DNA of 64,000 nucleotides. Origin: Geminicoccus harenae (GTDB lineage: Bacteria; Pseudomonadota; Alphaproteobacteria; Geminicoccales; Geminicoccaceae). The DNA lies in the NCBI RefSeq assembly GCF_019800005.1, contig NZ_JABGCL010000003.1:62001-126000 (forward strand). Reading direction: 5' to 3'. The stretch's first letter is position 1; the number at the start of each line of letters is the position of its first letter. Of the stretch, positions 35,178 to 45,496 are shown piece by piece. Below the pieces are notes generated by a model, which saw only the letters and a list, made by a program, of their open reading frames with translations, was not told the DNA's origin and did no database searches. Made by a program: the position numbers and the translations under genes.

Positions 35178-36881
35178 ATGCCAGGAAATGGTGGACACCG
35201 CCCGATGCGGACCCCGATGCGGGTGTTGGCTGGTCTGCTGACCACCAGCGCGCTCGTGCTGGCGGCGAGCTCGGCCCAGGCGACCACGATCGCCGACACG
35301 GTCCGGGCCACCGTGGCCACCAATCCCGAGATCGGCGTGGTCCGCAACGACCGCCTGGCGGTGGACCAGGAGCTCCAGCAGGCGCGGGCACTGGGCCTGC
35401 CGACGCTCGACCTCCGGATCGCCGGCGGCCCGGAATACACCAACTCGATCGGCACCCGCGCGCGCAACGACAGCAACGGGCGCTTTCGCACCGACACCTC
35501 GCTGACCCTCACCCAGCGGGTCTTCGACGGCGGTGCCACCCGCAGCGAGATCGACCGGCAGCTCGCCCGGGTGGACAGTGCGGCCAACCGGGTGCGCGAG
35601 GCGGCCGAGTTCATCGCACTGGACGGCATCCAGGCCCATCTGGACTATCTGCGCAATCTCGACCTGATCGCACTGGCCGACGCCAACGTCGCCGCCCACC
35701 GGCGAATCCTGGGCGAGGTCCGCGATCTGGAGGCTGGCGGCACCACCGGGATCGCCGATGTCCGGCAGGCCGAGGCCCGCCTCGCGGCGGCGGTCGACAG
35801 CCTGGAGCAGATCCGGGGCGACTTCGCCAATGCCGGCTCGACCTATCTGCAGGTGGTGGGCATGGCGCCCCTGGACCTCCAGCTGGAGGAGCCGCCAACC
35901 GCGGCCCTGCCCGGCGGGATCGAGGCGGCGGCGCTGCGCGCGTCCTCGTCCAGCCCCACCGTGCAGATCGCGGCTTCGGATGTCGACGTCGCCACGGCCG
36001 AGGTGCGCGCCGCGCGGGCGGGCTACTACCCACGCTTGAACGTGGAGGCGGGCGCTTCTACCGCCAATGACGTGAACGGCGTGGATGGCAGCGATGTCAG
36101 CGCCGAGGTCCTCCTGGTGATGCGCTACAACCTGTTCCGCGGCGGCGCCGATGTCGCGCAGGAGCGCGAGGCCTTCCATCGCCTGAACGAGGCGCGCTCC
36201 TCGCTGGCCCGGGTCCGGCGCCAGGCCGAGGAGGATGCGCGCAGCGCCTTCATCGCGCTGGACACCGCCACCGCCCGGATCGAGACGCTGCGCCTGCAGG
36301 TCGAAGCCAACCGCCGCACCCGCGACGCCTATGCCGACCAGTTCATCGTCGGCCAGCGCACCCTGCTCGACCTGCTGGACGCCGAGAACGAACTGTTCGT
36401 CTCGCGCGTCAACCTCACCACCGCCGAGTACCAGCAGCGCTTCGCCGTGTACCGGACGATCACGATCACCGGCGCGCTCCTGGACACGCTGGGCGTCGAG
36501 CGGCCGCGCGAGGAGATCAACATCGAGCGGACGCCCGAGCGGCTGCACACGCCGGAGCGGATCGAGCGGAAATCCCTGCAGCTCGAGAGCCTGAGCGCGG
36601 AGCCCCGCCCGCTGCGCGGCAGGTCGGCAGGCGAGCCGGCGGCCCTGCCGGGCAATCCGGGGCTCTCCGATCCGGTCGGGACCGAGCCGGCCGCCGCGGA
36701 CACGAGCCAGGCCGCACCCATCGAGGTGGCCCCGGAAGCCGGTCCGGACGGTCCCCTCCCGGAGGACACGGCGGGGCTGGCCGGGATCGAGCCCACCGCC
36801 GGCCCGGCACCGGCGCCGTCGCAGGGCGGGGCCTCCTACGAATCGTTCGGCAGCTTCTGGAACGCGATCACCGGCGACTGA
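35178..36881 (+). CDS. tolC: TolC-family outer-membrane channel protein
   Basis: A 567-residue outer-membrane efflux protein, the likely exit duct for the adjacent type I system. A signal peptide follows a short head (RTPMRVLAGLLTTSALVLAASSAQA). Two repeats of the OEP domain are recognisable: the first contains TDTSLTLTQRVFDGGATRSEIDR and the second SAEVLLVMRYNLFRGGADVAQEREA. The family end TLLDLLDAENELFVSRVNLTTAEY falls at about residue 400. From about 435 there is a long Pro/Ala/Glu-rich extension absent from classical TolC. The ATG at 35178 has AAGGA ahead, and in-frame ATGs at 35205 and 35217 would also leave the signal peptide intact. Confidence 0.88.
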   Translation: MPGNGGHRPMRTPMRVLAGLLTTSALVLAASSAQATTIADTVRATVATNPEIGVVRNDRLAVDQELQQARALGLPTLDLRIAGGPEYTNSIGTRARNDSNGRFRTDTSLTLTQRVFDGGATRSEIDRQLARVDSAANRVREAAEFIALDGIQAHLDYLRNLDLIALADANVAAHRRILGEVRDLEAGGTTGIADVRQAEARLAAAVDSLEQIRGDFANAGSTYLQVVGMAPLDLQLEEPPTAALPGGIEAAALRASSSSPTVQIAASDVDVATAEVRAARAGYYPRLNVEAGASTANDVNGVDGSDVSAEVLLVMRYNLFRGGADVAQEREAFHRLNEARSSLARVRRQAEEDARSAFIALDTATARIETLRLQVEANRRTRDAYADQFIVGQRTLLDLLDAENELFVSRVNLTTAEYQQRFAVYRTITITGALLDTLGVERPREEINIERTPERLHTPERIERKSLQLESLSAEPRPLRGRSAGEPAALPGNPGLSDPVGTEPAAADTSQAAPIEVAPEAGPDGPLPEDTAGLAGIEPTAGPAPAPSQGGASYESFGSFWNAITGD

Positions 36882-37048
36882 GGCGGCGTGCCGGCTGCGG
36901 CCGACGGCCTCGATCGGTGGCGGCCGGGTTCACTGGACCGCCATGGTGATCGGCGATAAGCCCGGGTGATCCTGTCCGGCCTGGCCGGCACCTGCCAAGG
37001 GGGCGGCAGGCCATGTCGGATCGGCAGGACCGCAGCTAGGGGTTCCTC

Positions 37049-38587
37049 ATGAAGATCAGGCCGGTGGCCGTGGTGGTGCTGGACGGGTTCGGCCAGCGCG
37101 CCGATCCGAGCGACAATGCCGCGGCACTGGCGGCCACCCCGGTGATCGACCGGATCCGCGCGCAATGGCCGGTGACCACGCTGCGCGCCGACGGCGCGGC
37201 CGTGGGTCTGCCGGACGGCCAGTTCGGCAACTCGGAGGTGGGGCACACCAATCTGGGTGCCGGCCGGGTCGTGATGCAGGACCTGCCCAAGATCAGCCAG
37301 GCCGCGCGAGACGGCAGCCTCGCCGGCAACGAGCGGCTGCTGGACGCGGCACGAGCGGTCAAGGCGAAGGGCGGCCGGTTCCATCTGCTGGGCCTGGTGT
37401 CGCCGGGCGGCGTCCATTCTCATCAGGACCATGCGGTGGCGCTGGCCAGGGCCCTGGCAGCCCAGGGTCTGGAGGTGCTGGTCCATGTCCTCACCGACGG
37501 CCGGGATACGCCGCCGCGCTCCGCTGCGGAGTTCGTCGCAAGGTTCGAGCAGGACCTGGGGAATGCGGCCCGGCTCGCCACGCTCGGCGGACGCTATTTC
37601 GTGATGGACCGCGACCATCGCTGGGAGCGGGTCGAGAAGGGCTGGCAGGCGATCGTGGCCGGCCAGGGGTCGCGGGCGGCTTCGGCCGGCGAGGCGATCG
37701 CCGCTGCCTATGCCGCGGACAAGACCGACGAGTTCATCGAGCCCGTGATACTGGGCGATTACCGGGGCATGCAGGACGGCGACGGACTGCTCTGCTTCAA
37801 CTTCCGCTCCGACCGGGTGCGCCAGATCATGGGCGCCTTCGTCGACCCCGGCTTCGAGGGTTTTGCGCGCGGGCAGGTGCCCGAGCTGGCGGCAGCAGTG
37901 GGCATGACCAGCTACTCCACCACGCTGGACGAGCGGCTCGCCACTCTGTTCCCGCCGGAGCCGCTGAAGGAGCTGATGGGCGAGGTCGTGGCGGGGGCGG
38001 GGCTCACCCAGCTGCGCGCCGCGGAAACCGAGAAATACCCGCACGTGACCTTCTTCTTCGATGGCGGCGAGGAGAAGGACCTGCCCGGCTGCCAGAAGAT
38101 CCTGGAGCCGTCGCCCAAGGTCGCGACCTACGACCTCCAGCCGGAGATGTCGGCGCCGGGCCTGACCGACCGGGTCGTCCAGGCGATCGCCGACACCAGG
38201 CCCGACTTCATCCTGCTCAACTTCGCCAATCCCGACATGGTAGGCCACAGCGGCGTGCTGCCGGCGGCGATCCGGGCGGTGGAGACGGTGGATGCCTGCC
38301 TCGGCCGGGTGATCGCGGCGGTCGAGCGCCTGGGTGGCGCCCTGCTGGTCACGGCCGACCACGGCAATTGCGAGGTGATGCGCGATCCCGAGACCGGCAA
38401 CCCGCACACCGCCCATACCACCAACCCGGTGCCGATCGTGCTGGTCGGGGCACCACCCGGGGTCGGGCTGCGTGCCGGCGGGGTGCTGGCCGACGTGGCG
38501 CCGACCGCGCTGGCGCTGCTGGGGGTCGAGCAGCCCGGCGCCATGACCGGCCGCTCGCTCCTCACCTCAGTGCCGGCGGATCGCTGA
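37049..38587 (+). CDS. gpmI: 2,3-bisphosphoglycerate-independent phosphoglycerate mutase
   Basis: A 512-residue glycolytic enzyme interconverting 3- and 2-phosphoglycerate with two manganese ions. It has the alkaline-phosphatase-type metal motif VVVLDGFGQ, the phosphoserine nucleophile in GNSEVGHTNLGAGR (about Ser66), HVLTDGRDTPP, FNFRSDRVRQI and the late ligands NFANPDMVGHSG and TADHGNCE. Length is standard. It is followed 4 bases later by the envC-like gene and then ctpA, a gene order seen in many alphaproteobacteria. Confidence 0.96.
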   Translation: MKIRPVAVVVLDGFGQRADPSDNAAALAATPVIDRIRAQWPVTTLRADGAAVGLPDGQFGNSEVGHTNLGAGRVVMQDLPKISQAARDGSLAGNERLLDAARAVKAKGGRFHLLGLVSPGGVHSHQDHAVALARALAAQGLEVLVHVLTDGRDTPPRSAAEFVARFEQDLGNAARLATLGGRYFVMDRDHRWERVEKGWQAIVAGQGSRAASAGEAIAAAYAADKTDEFIEPVILGDYRGMQDGDGLLCFNFRSDRVRQIMGAFVDPGFEGFARGQVPELAAAVGMTSYSTTLDERLATLFPPEPLKELMGEVVAGAGLTQLRAAETEKYPHVTFFFDGGEEKDLPGCQKILEPSPKVATYDLQPEMSAPGLTDRVVQAIADTRPDFILLNFANPDMVGHSGVLPAAIRAVETVDACLGRVIAAVERLGGALLVTADHGNCEVMRDPETGNPHTAHTTNPVPIVLVGAPPGVGLRAGGVLADVAPTALALLGVEQPGAMTGRSLLTSVPADR

Positions 38588-38591
38588 ACGG

Positions 38592-39706
38592 ATGCGTCGC
38601 CCGGTCACCCTGGCCCTGCTGGCGACGCTCGCGATCCTGGCGGCGCCGGCCGCTGTCGCCGGCCCGGTGCCCCGGCCGGACCGGAATGCTGCGGCCGCGG
38701 ACCTGGTTGAGCGCGCCCAGCGGATCCGCCGCCTCCATCTGGCGACGCTGGGGCTGGAGGCGGCGCTGGGCGGTGCGCAGAACCGGATCGATCAGGTCGC
38801 GGCGGACCGGGTGCAGGCCGAGATCCGGCTGGAAGAGGCGAGCGACCGGGTGCGCGCGCTGCGCCGCGTGTACAGCGGTGCCGCCGCGCGAACGGTCGCG
38901 GCCCTGCGGCTGGCGGGAGGCGGCGGGTCCACGGCCGGGCTGAGCTACCGCCGGGCGGCCCTGCGGGCCGGCAGCATCGGCTGGCAACGCTCGGAACAGG
39001 CGCTGCGGGAAGCCGACCAGGCCCTGGCGCAACTCGGCCAGGCCCGCGCGGAAGGCGAGGCGGCGGTGGCGGCGCTGGACGGGCTGATGGCGCAGCTCGG
39101 CCAGGAGCGGGGCCGGATCGAGGACGTGCCGCTGGCCGTGCTGGCGATGGCGTTGCGCCAGCCCGACCCGGTAGCCCCCCTCCCGACTGCCTTGCCCGCC
39201 GACGCACCGTTCGGGCCGGCACCTCCCCAGGCGCCCGCGGACGGGGCAGCGGCCCTGGCCCTGGCCGACCTGCCGCCTGGCCGTGCCGGAAGCCTGCCCT
39301 GGCCGTTGCCCAGGCGCGACGAGCCGGCCTGGGACGGCATCCCGGCCGGCCTGCCGGTGCTGCCGCCGCTGGCGGGCGGTGCTGCCAAGCGCGGCATCCT
39401 GCTCGACCCGCCGGCTTCCGGCACCGTGCTGGCGCCGGAAGCCGGCAAGATCGTGTTCGCCGGGGCATTTCGCTCCTACGGGCAAATCTTGATCATCGAC
39501 CATGGCAATGGCTACCATACGTTGATGGCCGGATTCGCACGTCTCGGCGTGGCCGCCGGAGCGGAGGTTCTGGCCGGTGAACGGATCGGCACGGTGGGCG
39601 TTGGGCCCGACGTGCCGGGACGCCTATATGTCGAACTGCGGCGCAAGGGTGTGCCGGTGGATCCGATGCCGTGGCTTGCGGCTCGGGAAGACAAGGTCCG
39701 GGGTTG

Positions 39707-39707
<1 letters not shown>
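38592..39707 (+). CDS. envC: EnvC-like murein hydrolase activator (degenerate M23)
   Basis: A 371-residue periplasmic protein with a signal peptide (LALLATLAILAAPAAVA), a coiled coil (about 35-170) and a Pro/Ala linker. The C-terminal LytM/M23 domain spans about 265-365 (KRGILLDPPASGTVLAPEAGKIVFAG, IIDHGNGYHTLMAG). The usual active-site HxH near the end is replaced (RLYVELRRKG) and the first zinc ligand region is altered, so it should activate amidases and not cut peptidoglycan itself, as EnvC does. It is 4 bases after gpmI, and its TGA overlaps the ctpA ATG by one base. Confidence 0.85.
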
Positions 39708-41020
<1,313 letters not shown>

Positions 41021-41163
41021 ACCGGCCGCACTTCAAATAGTCGATAGAATTAGTTGATTTTGCCGCCGCGGATGGTCAGCTATCTGGCTGATCGTCCCTG
41101 GCCGCCGTTTCGGCCCGGGCATGACATCGAACGGGCTGAAAGAACATGCAGGAAGCGAACGTC

Positions 41164-41994
41164 ATGGCCGGCCGGCGGCCGTCCTGGACGCGACGCGGTG
41201 GCCTGGCGGCGTGCCTGGCCGTGGCCGGGCTGCTGCTGGCGCCATGGATGGGTGCATCCGCGCTGGCGCAGGAGGAGCCGATCAAGGTCGGCATCATGTC
41301 CGGCGAGGACGAGGAGGTCTGGCAGGCCGTGGTCGCCGAGGCGGCCAAGCAGGGCTTTACCGTCGAGCCCGTGGTGTTCTCCGACTACACCCAGCCCAAC
41401 GAGGCGCTGGCGCGCGGCGACATCGACGCCAACGCCTTCCAGCACCAGCCCTATCTGGATGCCCAGATCGAATCGCAGGGCTACGAGATCACCCCGGTGG
41501 GCTTCACCGCCGTCTGGCCGATGGGCCTTTATTCCCGCAAGTACGCAAGCGTCGCCGAGTTGCCCGAGGGTGCCACGATCGGCGTGCCGAACGACCCGTC
41601 CAACGAGGGCAGGGCGCTGCTCGTCCTCCAGAACGAGGGGCTGATCAAGCTCGACCCGGACGCCGGGATCCTCGCCACGGTGACCGACATCGTCGAGAAC
41701 CCCAAGGACCTCCGGATCAACGAGCTGGATGCCGGCGTGGTCGGCCGGGCGATCGACGACCTGGACGCCGCAGTGGTGAACACGGACTGGGCGCTCAAGG
41801 CCGGCCTCGACCCGGACCAGGAGCGGATCGCCCAGGAGCCGATCGAGAACAACCCGTACCGCAACTTCATCGCGGTCCGCACCGAGGACAAGGACGCGCC
41901 CTGGGTGGCGCCGCTGGTGGCCGCCTACCAGAACGAGGCGGTCCGCGCGGTGTTCGACCGCGTCTATCGCGGCACCGGCACCGCGGCCTACTGA
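41164..41994 (+). CDS. metQ: methionine ABC transporter substrate-binding protein (MetQ/NlpA family)
   Basis: A 276-residue binding protein of the NlpA family (VGIMSGEDEEVW, ARGDIDANAFQHQPYLDA, GVPNDPSNEGRALLVLQNEGLIKL, VVNTDWALKAGLDP). Most MetQ proteins are lipoproteins, but here the signal peptide ends ALAQEE with no cysteine, so it should be soluble in the periplasm. The ATG at 41164 has AGGAAG at good spacing, and an ATG at 41146 in frame is less likely. It is upstream of metN and metI in one operon. Confidence 0.88.
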   Translation: MAGRRPSWTRRGGLAACLAVAGLLLAPWMGASALAQEEPIKVGIMSGEDEEVWQAVVAEAAKQGFTVEPVVFSDYTQPNEALARGDIDANAFQHQPYLDAQIESQGYEITPVGFTAVWPMGLYSRKYASVAELPEGATIGVPNDPSNEGRALLVLQNEGLIKLDPDAGILATVTDIVENPKDLRINELDAGVVGRAIDDLDAAVVNTDWALKAGLDPDQERIAQEPIENNPYRNFIAVRTEDKDAPWVAPLVAAYQNEAVRAVFDRVYRGTGTAAY

Positions 41995-42107
41995 CCGGCC
42001 GAGCCGGCTCTATCTCCTGAACTGGAACGGCCTGGGCCGCCGGCCCGGGCCGTCCTGCCGTTGAATCGCACCGCGCCCGGCGGTGCCACTGTCCCAGAGG
42101 ATGCCCC

Positions 42108-43205
42108 GTGGCCGCCATGGTCCTGGAACGCCCACCGCAGGTCCGTCCCGCCGCCCCGTCATCGCCACCGATGCCGGAGCCGATCGTGCGCGTGGTCGAC
42201 GCCCAGCGCCATTTCGGCGCTACCGCCGCGCTGAACGGGGTATCGCTGTCCGTCGACCGCGGCGAGGTGCTGGGCGTCATCGGCCGCAGCGGTGCCGGCA
42301 AGTCCACCCTGATCCGCTGCCTGAACGGGCTGGAACGGCTGGATTCCGGCCGCGTCGAGATCGAGGGCCGGGACATCACCGGGCTCCATGAGCGCCAGCT
42401 CCAGCCGGTGCGCCGGCGCATCGGCATGATCTTCCAGCACTTCAACCTGCTGGCAGCCAAGACCGTCGCGGCCAATGTCGCCCTGCCGCTCAAGATCGCG
42501 GGCGTCCCGGCAGCCCGGCGCCAGGCGCGGGTGCGAGAGCTCCTGGAACTGGTGGGCTTGGCGAACCGGGCCGATGCCTATCCAGCACAGCTCTCGGGCG
42601 GGCAGAAGCAGCGGGTCGGCATCGCCCGGGCCCTGGCGGCCGAGCCGGTCCTGCTCTTGTGCGACGAGGCGACCTCGGCGCTCGACCCCGAGACCACCGG
42701 TTCGATCCTCACCCTGCTCAAGGACATCAACCGCGAGCTCGGCCTCACCATCGTGCTGATCACCCACGAGATGGAGGTGATCCGCAAGGTGGCCGACCGG
42801 GTCGTGGTGCTGGACCAGGGCCGGATCGTCGAGGAAGGGCCGGTCTGGCAGGTCTTCGCCAGCCCGAGCTCGCCCACGACGCAGAGCCTGCTCCAGTCCC
42901 TGCGCCCGAAGCTGCCAAGCGGGATCGCTGACAGGCTCCACCCGGTGCAGGGCGAGAGCGCCATCCTCCAGGTCGATCTGGCCGGCCCGGCCGCGCGCAG
43001 CCCGCTGATCGGCCAGCTCTCGGCAATGCTCCAGGCGCCCGTCCGCCTGGTCCATGGTGGTATCGACCATGTCCAGGGCGAGCCGGTCGGCACCCTGTTC
43101 CTGGGCGTGCCGAACCGGGGCGATGCGCCAGCGCGCGCCGTCCGCTTTCTCGAGGAACAGGGTGCCCGGGTCGAGAGGCTGGGATATGTCGACGATGATG
43201 CTTGA
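42108..43205 (+). CDS. metN: methionine ABC transporter ATP-binding protein
   Basis: A 365-residue ATPase with Walker A GRSGAGKST (59-67), Q-loop MIFQHFNLL, signature LSGGQKQRVGIARAL, Walker B LLLCDEATSALD and a histidine switch in LITHEME. The C-terminal 80 residues form the NIL regulatory domain that binds methionine in MetN proteins and gives trans-inhibition. The start is GTG at 42108, 7 bases after GAGG; the ATG at 42117 is an alternative. Its end overlaps the metI start by 20 bases in another frame. Confidence 0.93.
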   Translation: MAAMVLERPPQVRPAAPSSPPMPEPIVRVVDAQRHFGATAALNGVSLSVDRGEVLGVIGRSGAGKSTLIRCLNGLERLDSGRVEIEGRDITGLHERQLQPVRRRIGMIFQHFNLLAAKTVAANVALPLKIAGVPAARRQARVRELLELVGLANRADAYPAQLSGGQKQRVGIARALAAEPVLLLCDEATSALDPETTGSILTLLKDINRELGLTIVLITHEMEVIRKVADRVVVLDQGRIVEEGPVWQVFASPSSPTTQSLLQSLRPKLPSGIADRLHPVQGESAILQVDLAGPAARSPLIGQLSAMLQAPVRLVHGGIDHVQGEPVGTLFLGVPNRGDAPARAVRFLEEQGARVERLGYVDDDA

Positions 43206-43839
43206 TCTTCTGCTCCGCTCGACCTGGGAAACGATCCTGATGACCGGCCTGTCCGGCCTGATCTCCCTGGTCGTGGGCCTGCCGATCGGCCTGCTCCTGG
43301 TGGTCACCGAGCGCGGCGGCATCGCCCAGAACCTCTGGGTCAACCGCCTGCTGGCCGCGGTCGTCAACGGCTTCCGCTCCGTGCCCTTCATCATCCTGCT
43401 GGTGGCGTTGATCCCCGTCACCCGCTTCATCGTCGGCACCTCGATCGGCACCTGGGCCGCCATCGTGCCGCTCTCGATCGCGGCCATCCCCTATTATGCC
43501 CGGATCGCCGAGGTGTCGCTGCGCGAGGTCGACCGTGGCCTGGTCGAGGCGGTGCGCGCCATGGGCGGCAATCGCTGGACCATCGTGCGCGAGGTGCTGG
43601 TGCCCGAGGCCCTGCCGGGCCTGGCGGCCGGCTTCACCGTCACCCTCATCACCCTGGTCGGTGCGTCGGCCATGGCGGGTGCGATCGGCGCGGGCGGCCT
43701 GGGCGACCTCGCGATCCGCTACGGCTACCAGCGCTTCGAGACCGAGATCATGGTGGCGGTGGTGGCGGTCCTGATCGTGCTGGTCTGCGGCCTGCAATGG
43801 CTGGGGGACCGGCTCGTGGCGCGGCTCGACCACCGCTGA
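43186..43839 (+). CDS. metI: methionine ABC transporter permease
   Basis: A 217-residue inner-membrane permease with about five hydrophobic helices and the ABC permease EAA-type loop (RAMGGNRWTIVREVLVPEALPGLAAGF). GASAMAGAIGAGGLGDLAIRYGYQRF is typical of MetI. The ATG at 43186 lies inside the end of metN, with ATGs at 43195 and 43198 as alternatives. It forms the uptake system with MetN and MetQ. Confidence 0.93.
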   Translation: MSTMMLDLLLRSTWETILMTGLSGLISLVVGLPIGLLLVVTERGGIAQNLWVNRLLAAVVNGFRSVPFIILLVALIPVTRFIVGTSIGTWAAIVPLSIAAIPYYARIAEVSLREVDRGLVEAVRAMGGNRWTIVREVLVPEALPGLAAGFTVTLITLVGASAMAGAIGAGGLGDLAIRYGYQRFETEIMVAVVAVLIVLVCGLQWLGDRLVARLDHR

Positions 43840-43904
43840 TCTGTCTGCGCCGGCCCAGGCCCGCTATGCTGCCGGCAGGCGAGCTCGACGGGGGGCATTT
43901 CACG

Positions 43905-44489
43905 ATGGCGGGACGTCCGCAACCACGCCGGCTGGTGACCCAGCGGCTGATCCTCCGGCCGTGGCAGGAAGCGGACCGGGCGCCGTTCCGGGCGCTGAAC
44001 GGCGATCCGGAAGTGATGGAGCATTTCCCGCGGCCGCTCAGCCCCGAGCGCAGCGACGCGATCATGGACGCCTGGCAGGCGCATGTCGCCGAGCATGGCT
44101 GGGGCTTCTGGGCGGTCGAGCGGACCCTGGACGGCGCCTTCATCGGTGCGGTCGGCATCGCGACCGCCACCTTCCCCACCCATTTCACGCCCACGGTCGA
44201 GATCGGCTGGCGCCTGCTCAAGCCCTACTGGCGCAAGGGCTACACGCTGGAGGCGGCAAGAGAGTCCCTGCGCTTCGGCTTCGAGGAACTGCGGCTGCCG
44301 GAGATCGTCGCCTTCACCCTGCCGGCCAACCTGCCCTCGCGCGGGGTGATGGAGCGCCTGGGCATGCGCCGTGATCCGGCCGACGATTTCGAGCATCCCT
44401 CGGTCGAGGCCGGCCATCCGATGCGGCACCACGTGCTCTACCGGCTGAGCCGGGAAGCCTGGCAGCGCGGAACCGGTGCCGGCGGCTGA
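43905..44489 (+). CDS. GNAT-family N-acetyltransferase
   Basis: A 194-residue acetyltransferase of the RimJ/RimL-like GNAT group. It begins with LVTQRLILRPWQEADRAPF and has the acetyl-CoA loop region EIGWRLLKPYWRKGYTLEAARE (a variant of the Q/RxxGxG/A loop), followed by LPANLPSRGVMERLGM. The acceptor (protein N-terminus, antibiotic or small molecule) is unknown. The ATG at 43905 is behind a GGGG-rich site, and the ATG at 43866 is an alternative. It is 65 bases after metI on the same strand but is probably functionally separate. Confidence 0.85.
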   Translation: MAGRPQPRRLVTQRLILRPWQEADRAPFRALNGDPEVMEHFPRPLSPERSDAIMDAWQAHVAEHGWGFWAVERTLDGAFIGAVGIATATFPTHFTPTVEIGWRLLKPYWRKGYTLEAARESLRFGFEELRLPEIVAFTLPANLPSRGVMERLGMRRDPADDFEHPSVEAGHPMRHHVLYRLSREAWQRGTGAGG

Positions 44490-44594
44490 GTTTACCTAGG
44501 GCGCTCGTGGAAAAGCTGCCCGGGCAGGGCCATTTCCCGGAGCAGGCGGACCGAAGCGCAACCAGCCGCCACTACCATAGGGGAGGCCTCGTCG

Positions 44595-45440
44595 ATGCAG
44601 GATCTGACCGCGGAAGGCCGCCTTGTGGTCGAGGAGGTGGCGGCGCGGCATGGCCTGTCCGCCGAGGCCGTGGCCGTCCTCCTCCGGGCGCTGGCCCAAG
44701 GTGGGGGCACGATGGCGCAGTTCAGCCACCCGGAGCTGGGCGGCATGGGCCAGTGGTCGCCGGGCGGCATGGTCATGATCGGCGACATGTTCAACCACGG
44801 CCTGAAGCAGCGGGTCGATGCCGCCTGCAACGACTTGGCCGGGCGGCTGCGTAGCCAGACGCTGCTGGCCCCCCGCGCATCGGCCACCCAGACCCAGGCG
44901 CAGGCTGGCGGCGACCGGCAGGTGCAGGCCGGCTACGCCCATGGCGGCTCCGGCGCCAGCATCGCGTTCGGCGGCGGCGGTGCCGGCCATGGCTGGCCGG
45001 CCGAGCTCGGCACGCCCTCGGCGACCGGCGCGCAGAACAATATCCGCTATGCCTGCTTCCCGGAGAGCCGCCGCCTGGCCCTGGACATCGGCGGCCGGAT
45101 CACCGTCTACGACACGGGCGACCACCGGATCACCGGCTTTGGCCAGCAACAGGGCGGCGACGCCTCCCTGACCTTCACCAGCCAGCACGGGCTGGTCCGG
45201 ATCTCCGACCTGCCGATCGTCGCGCCCATCCATGTGGAGATCACGCCGGCACCCGCCGGCCCCGCCCACGCGGCCGGCTTCCAGCCGACCCCTTCTGCCA
45301 GGGCATCGGCCAAGGCCGGCAGTGCCGACCAGGACCAGGTCCTCGCCACGATCGAGCGCCTGGCCGGATTGAAGGAGAAGGGCATCCTCAGCGAGGAGGA
45401 GTTCCAGGCCAAGAAGGCCGAGCTCCTTTCCCGGCTCTGA
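44595..45440 (+). CDS. SHOCT-domain protein of unknown function
   Basis: A 281-residue protein without a signal peptide or membrane segment. The C-terminus (about 245-281: DQDQVLATIERLAGLKEKGILSEEEFQAKKAELLSRL in shortened form LKEKGILSEEEFQAKK) is a textbook SHOCT helix pair, usually found at the ends of oligomeric or membrane-associated proteins. The N-terminal 80 residues are helical and may be DNA- or protein-binding. A middle glycine-rich stretch (IAFGGGGAGHGW) is followed by a beta-rich segment (IRYACFPESRRLALDIGGRITVYDTGDHRI). The function is not known for this architecture. The ATG at 44595 has GGGGAG ahead. Confidence 0.8.
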   Translation: MQDLTAEGRLVVEEVAARHGLSAEAVAVLLRALAQGGGTMAQFSHPELGGMGQWSPGGMVMIGDMFNHGLKQRVDAACNDLAGRLRSQTLLAPRASATQTQAQAGGDRQVQAGYAHGGSGASIAFGGGGAGHGWPAELGTPSATGAQNNIRYACFPESRRLALDIGGRITVYDTGDHRITGFGQQQGGDASLTFTSQHGLVRISDLPIVAPIHVEITPAPAGPAHAAGFQPTPSARASAKAGSADQDQVLATIERLAGLKEKGILSEEEFQAKKAELLSRL

Positions 45441-45496
45441 TTCTCCTGGGGCCTGCGGGCTTTCCCTTGGGCTTGCTCCAGGCCTGTTGCCATGGG

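Noticed and set aside
41021..41163. Possible SAM-responsive riboswitch upstream of metQ
   Set aside because: No match to the SAM-I or SAM-II core was found by eye. The gap is short and only its first 30 bases are AT-rich.
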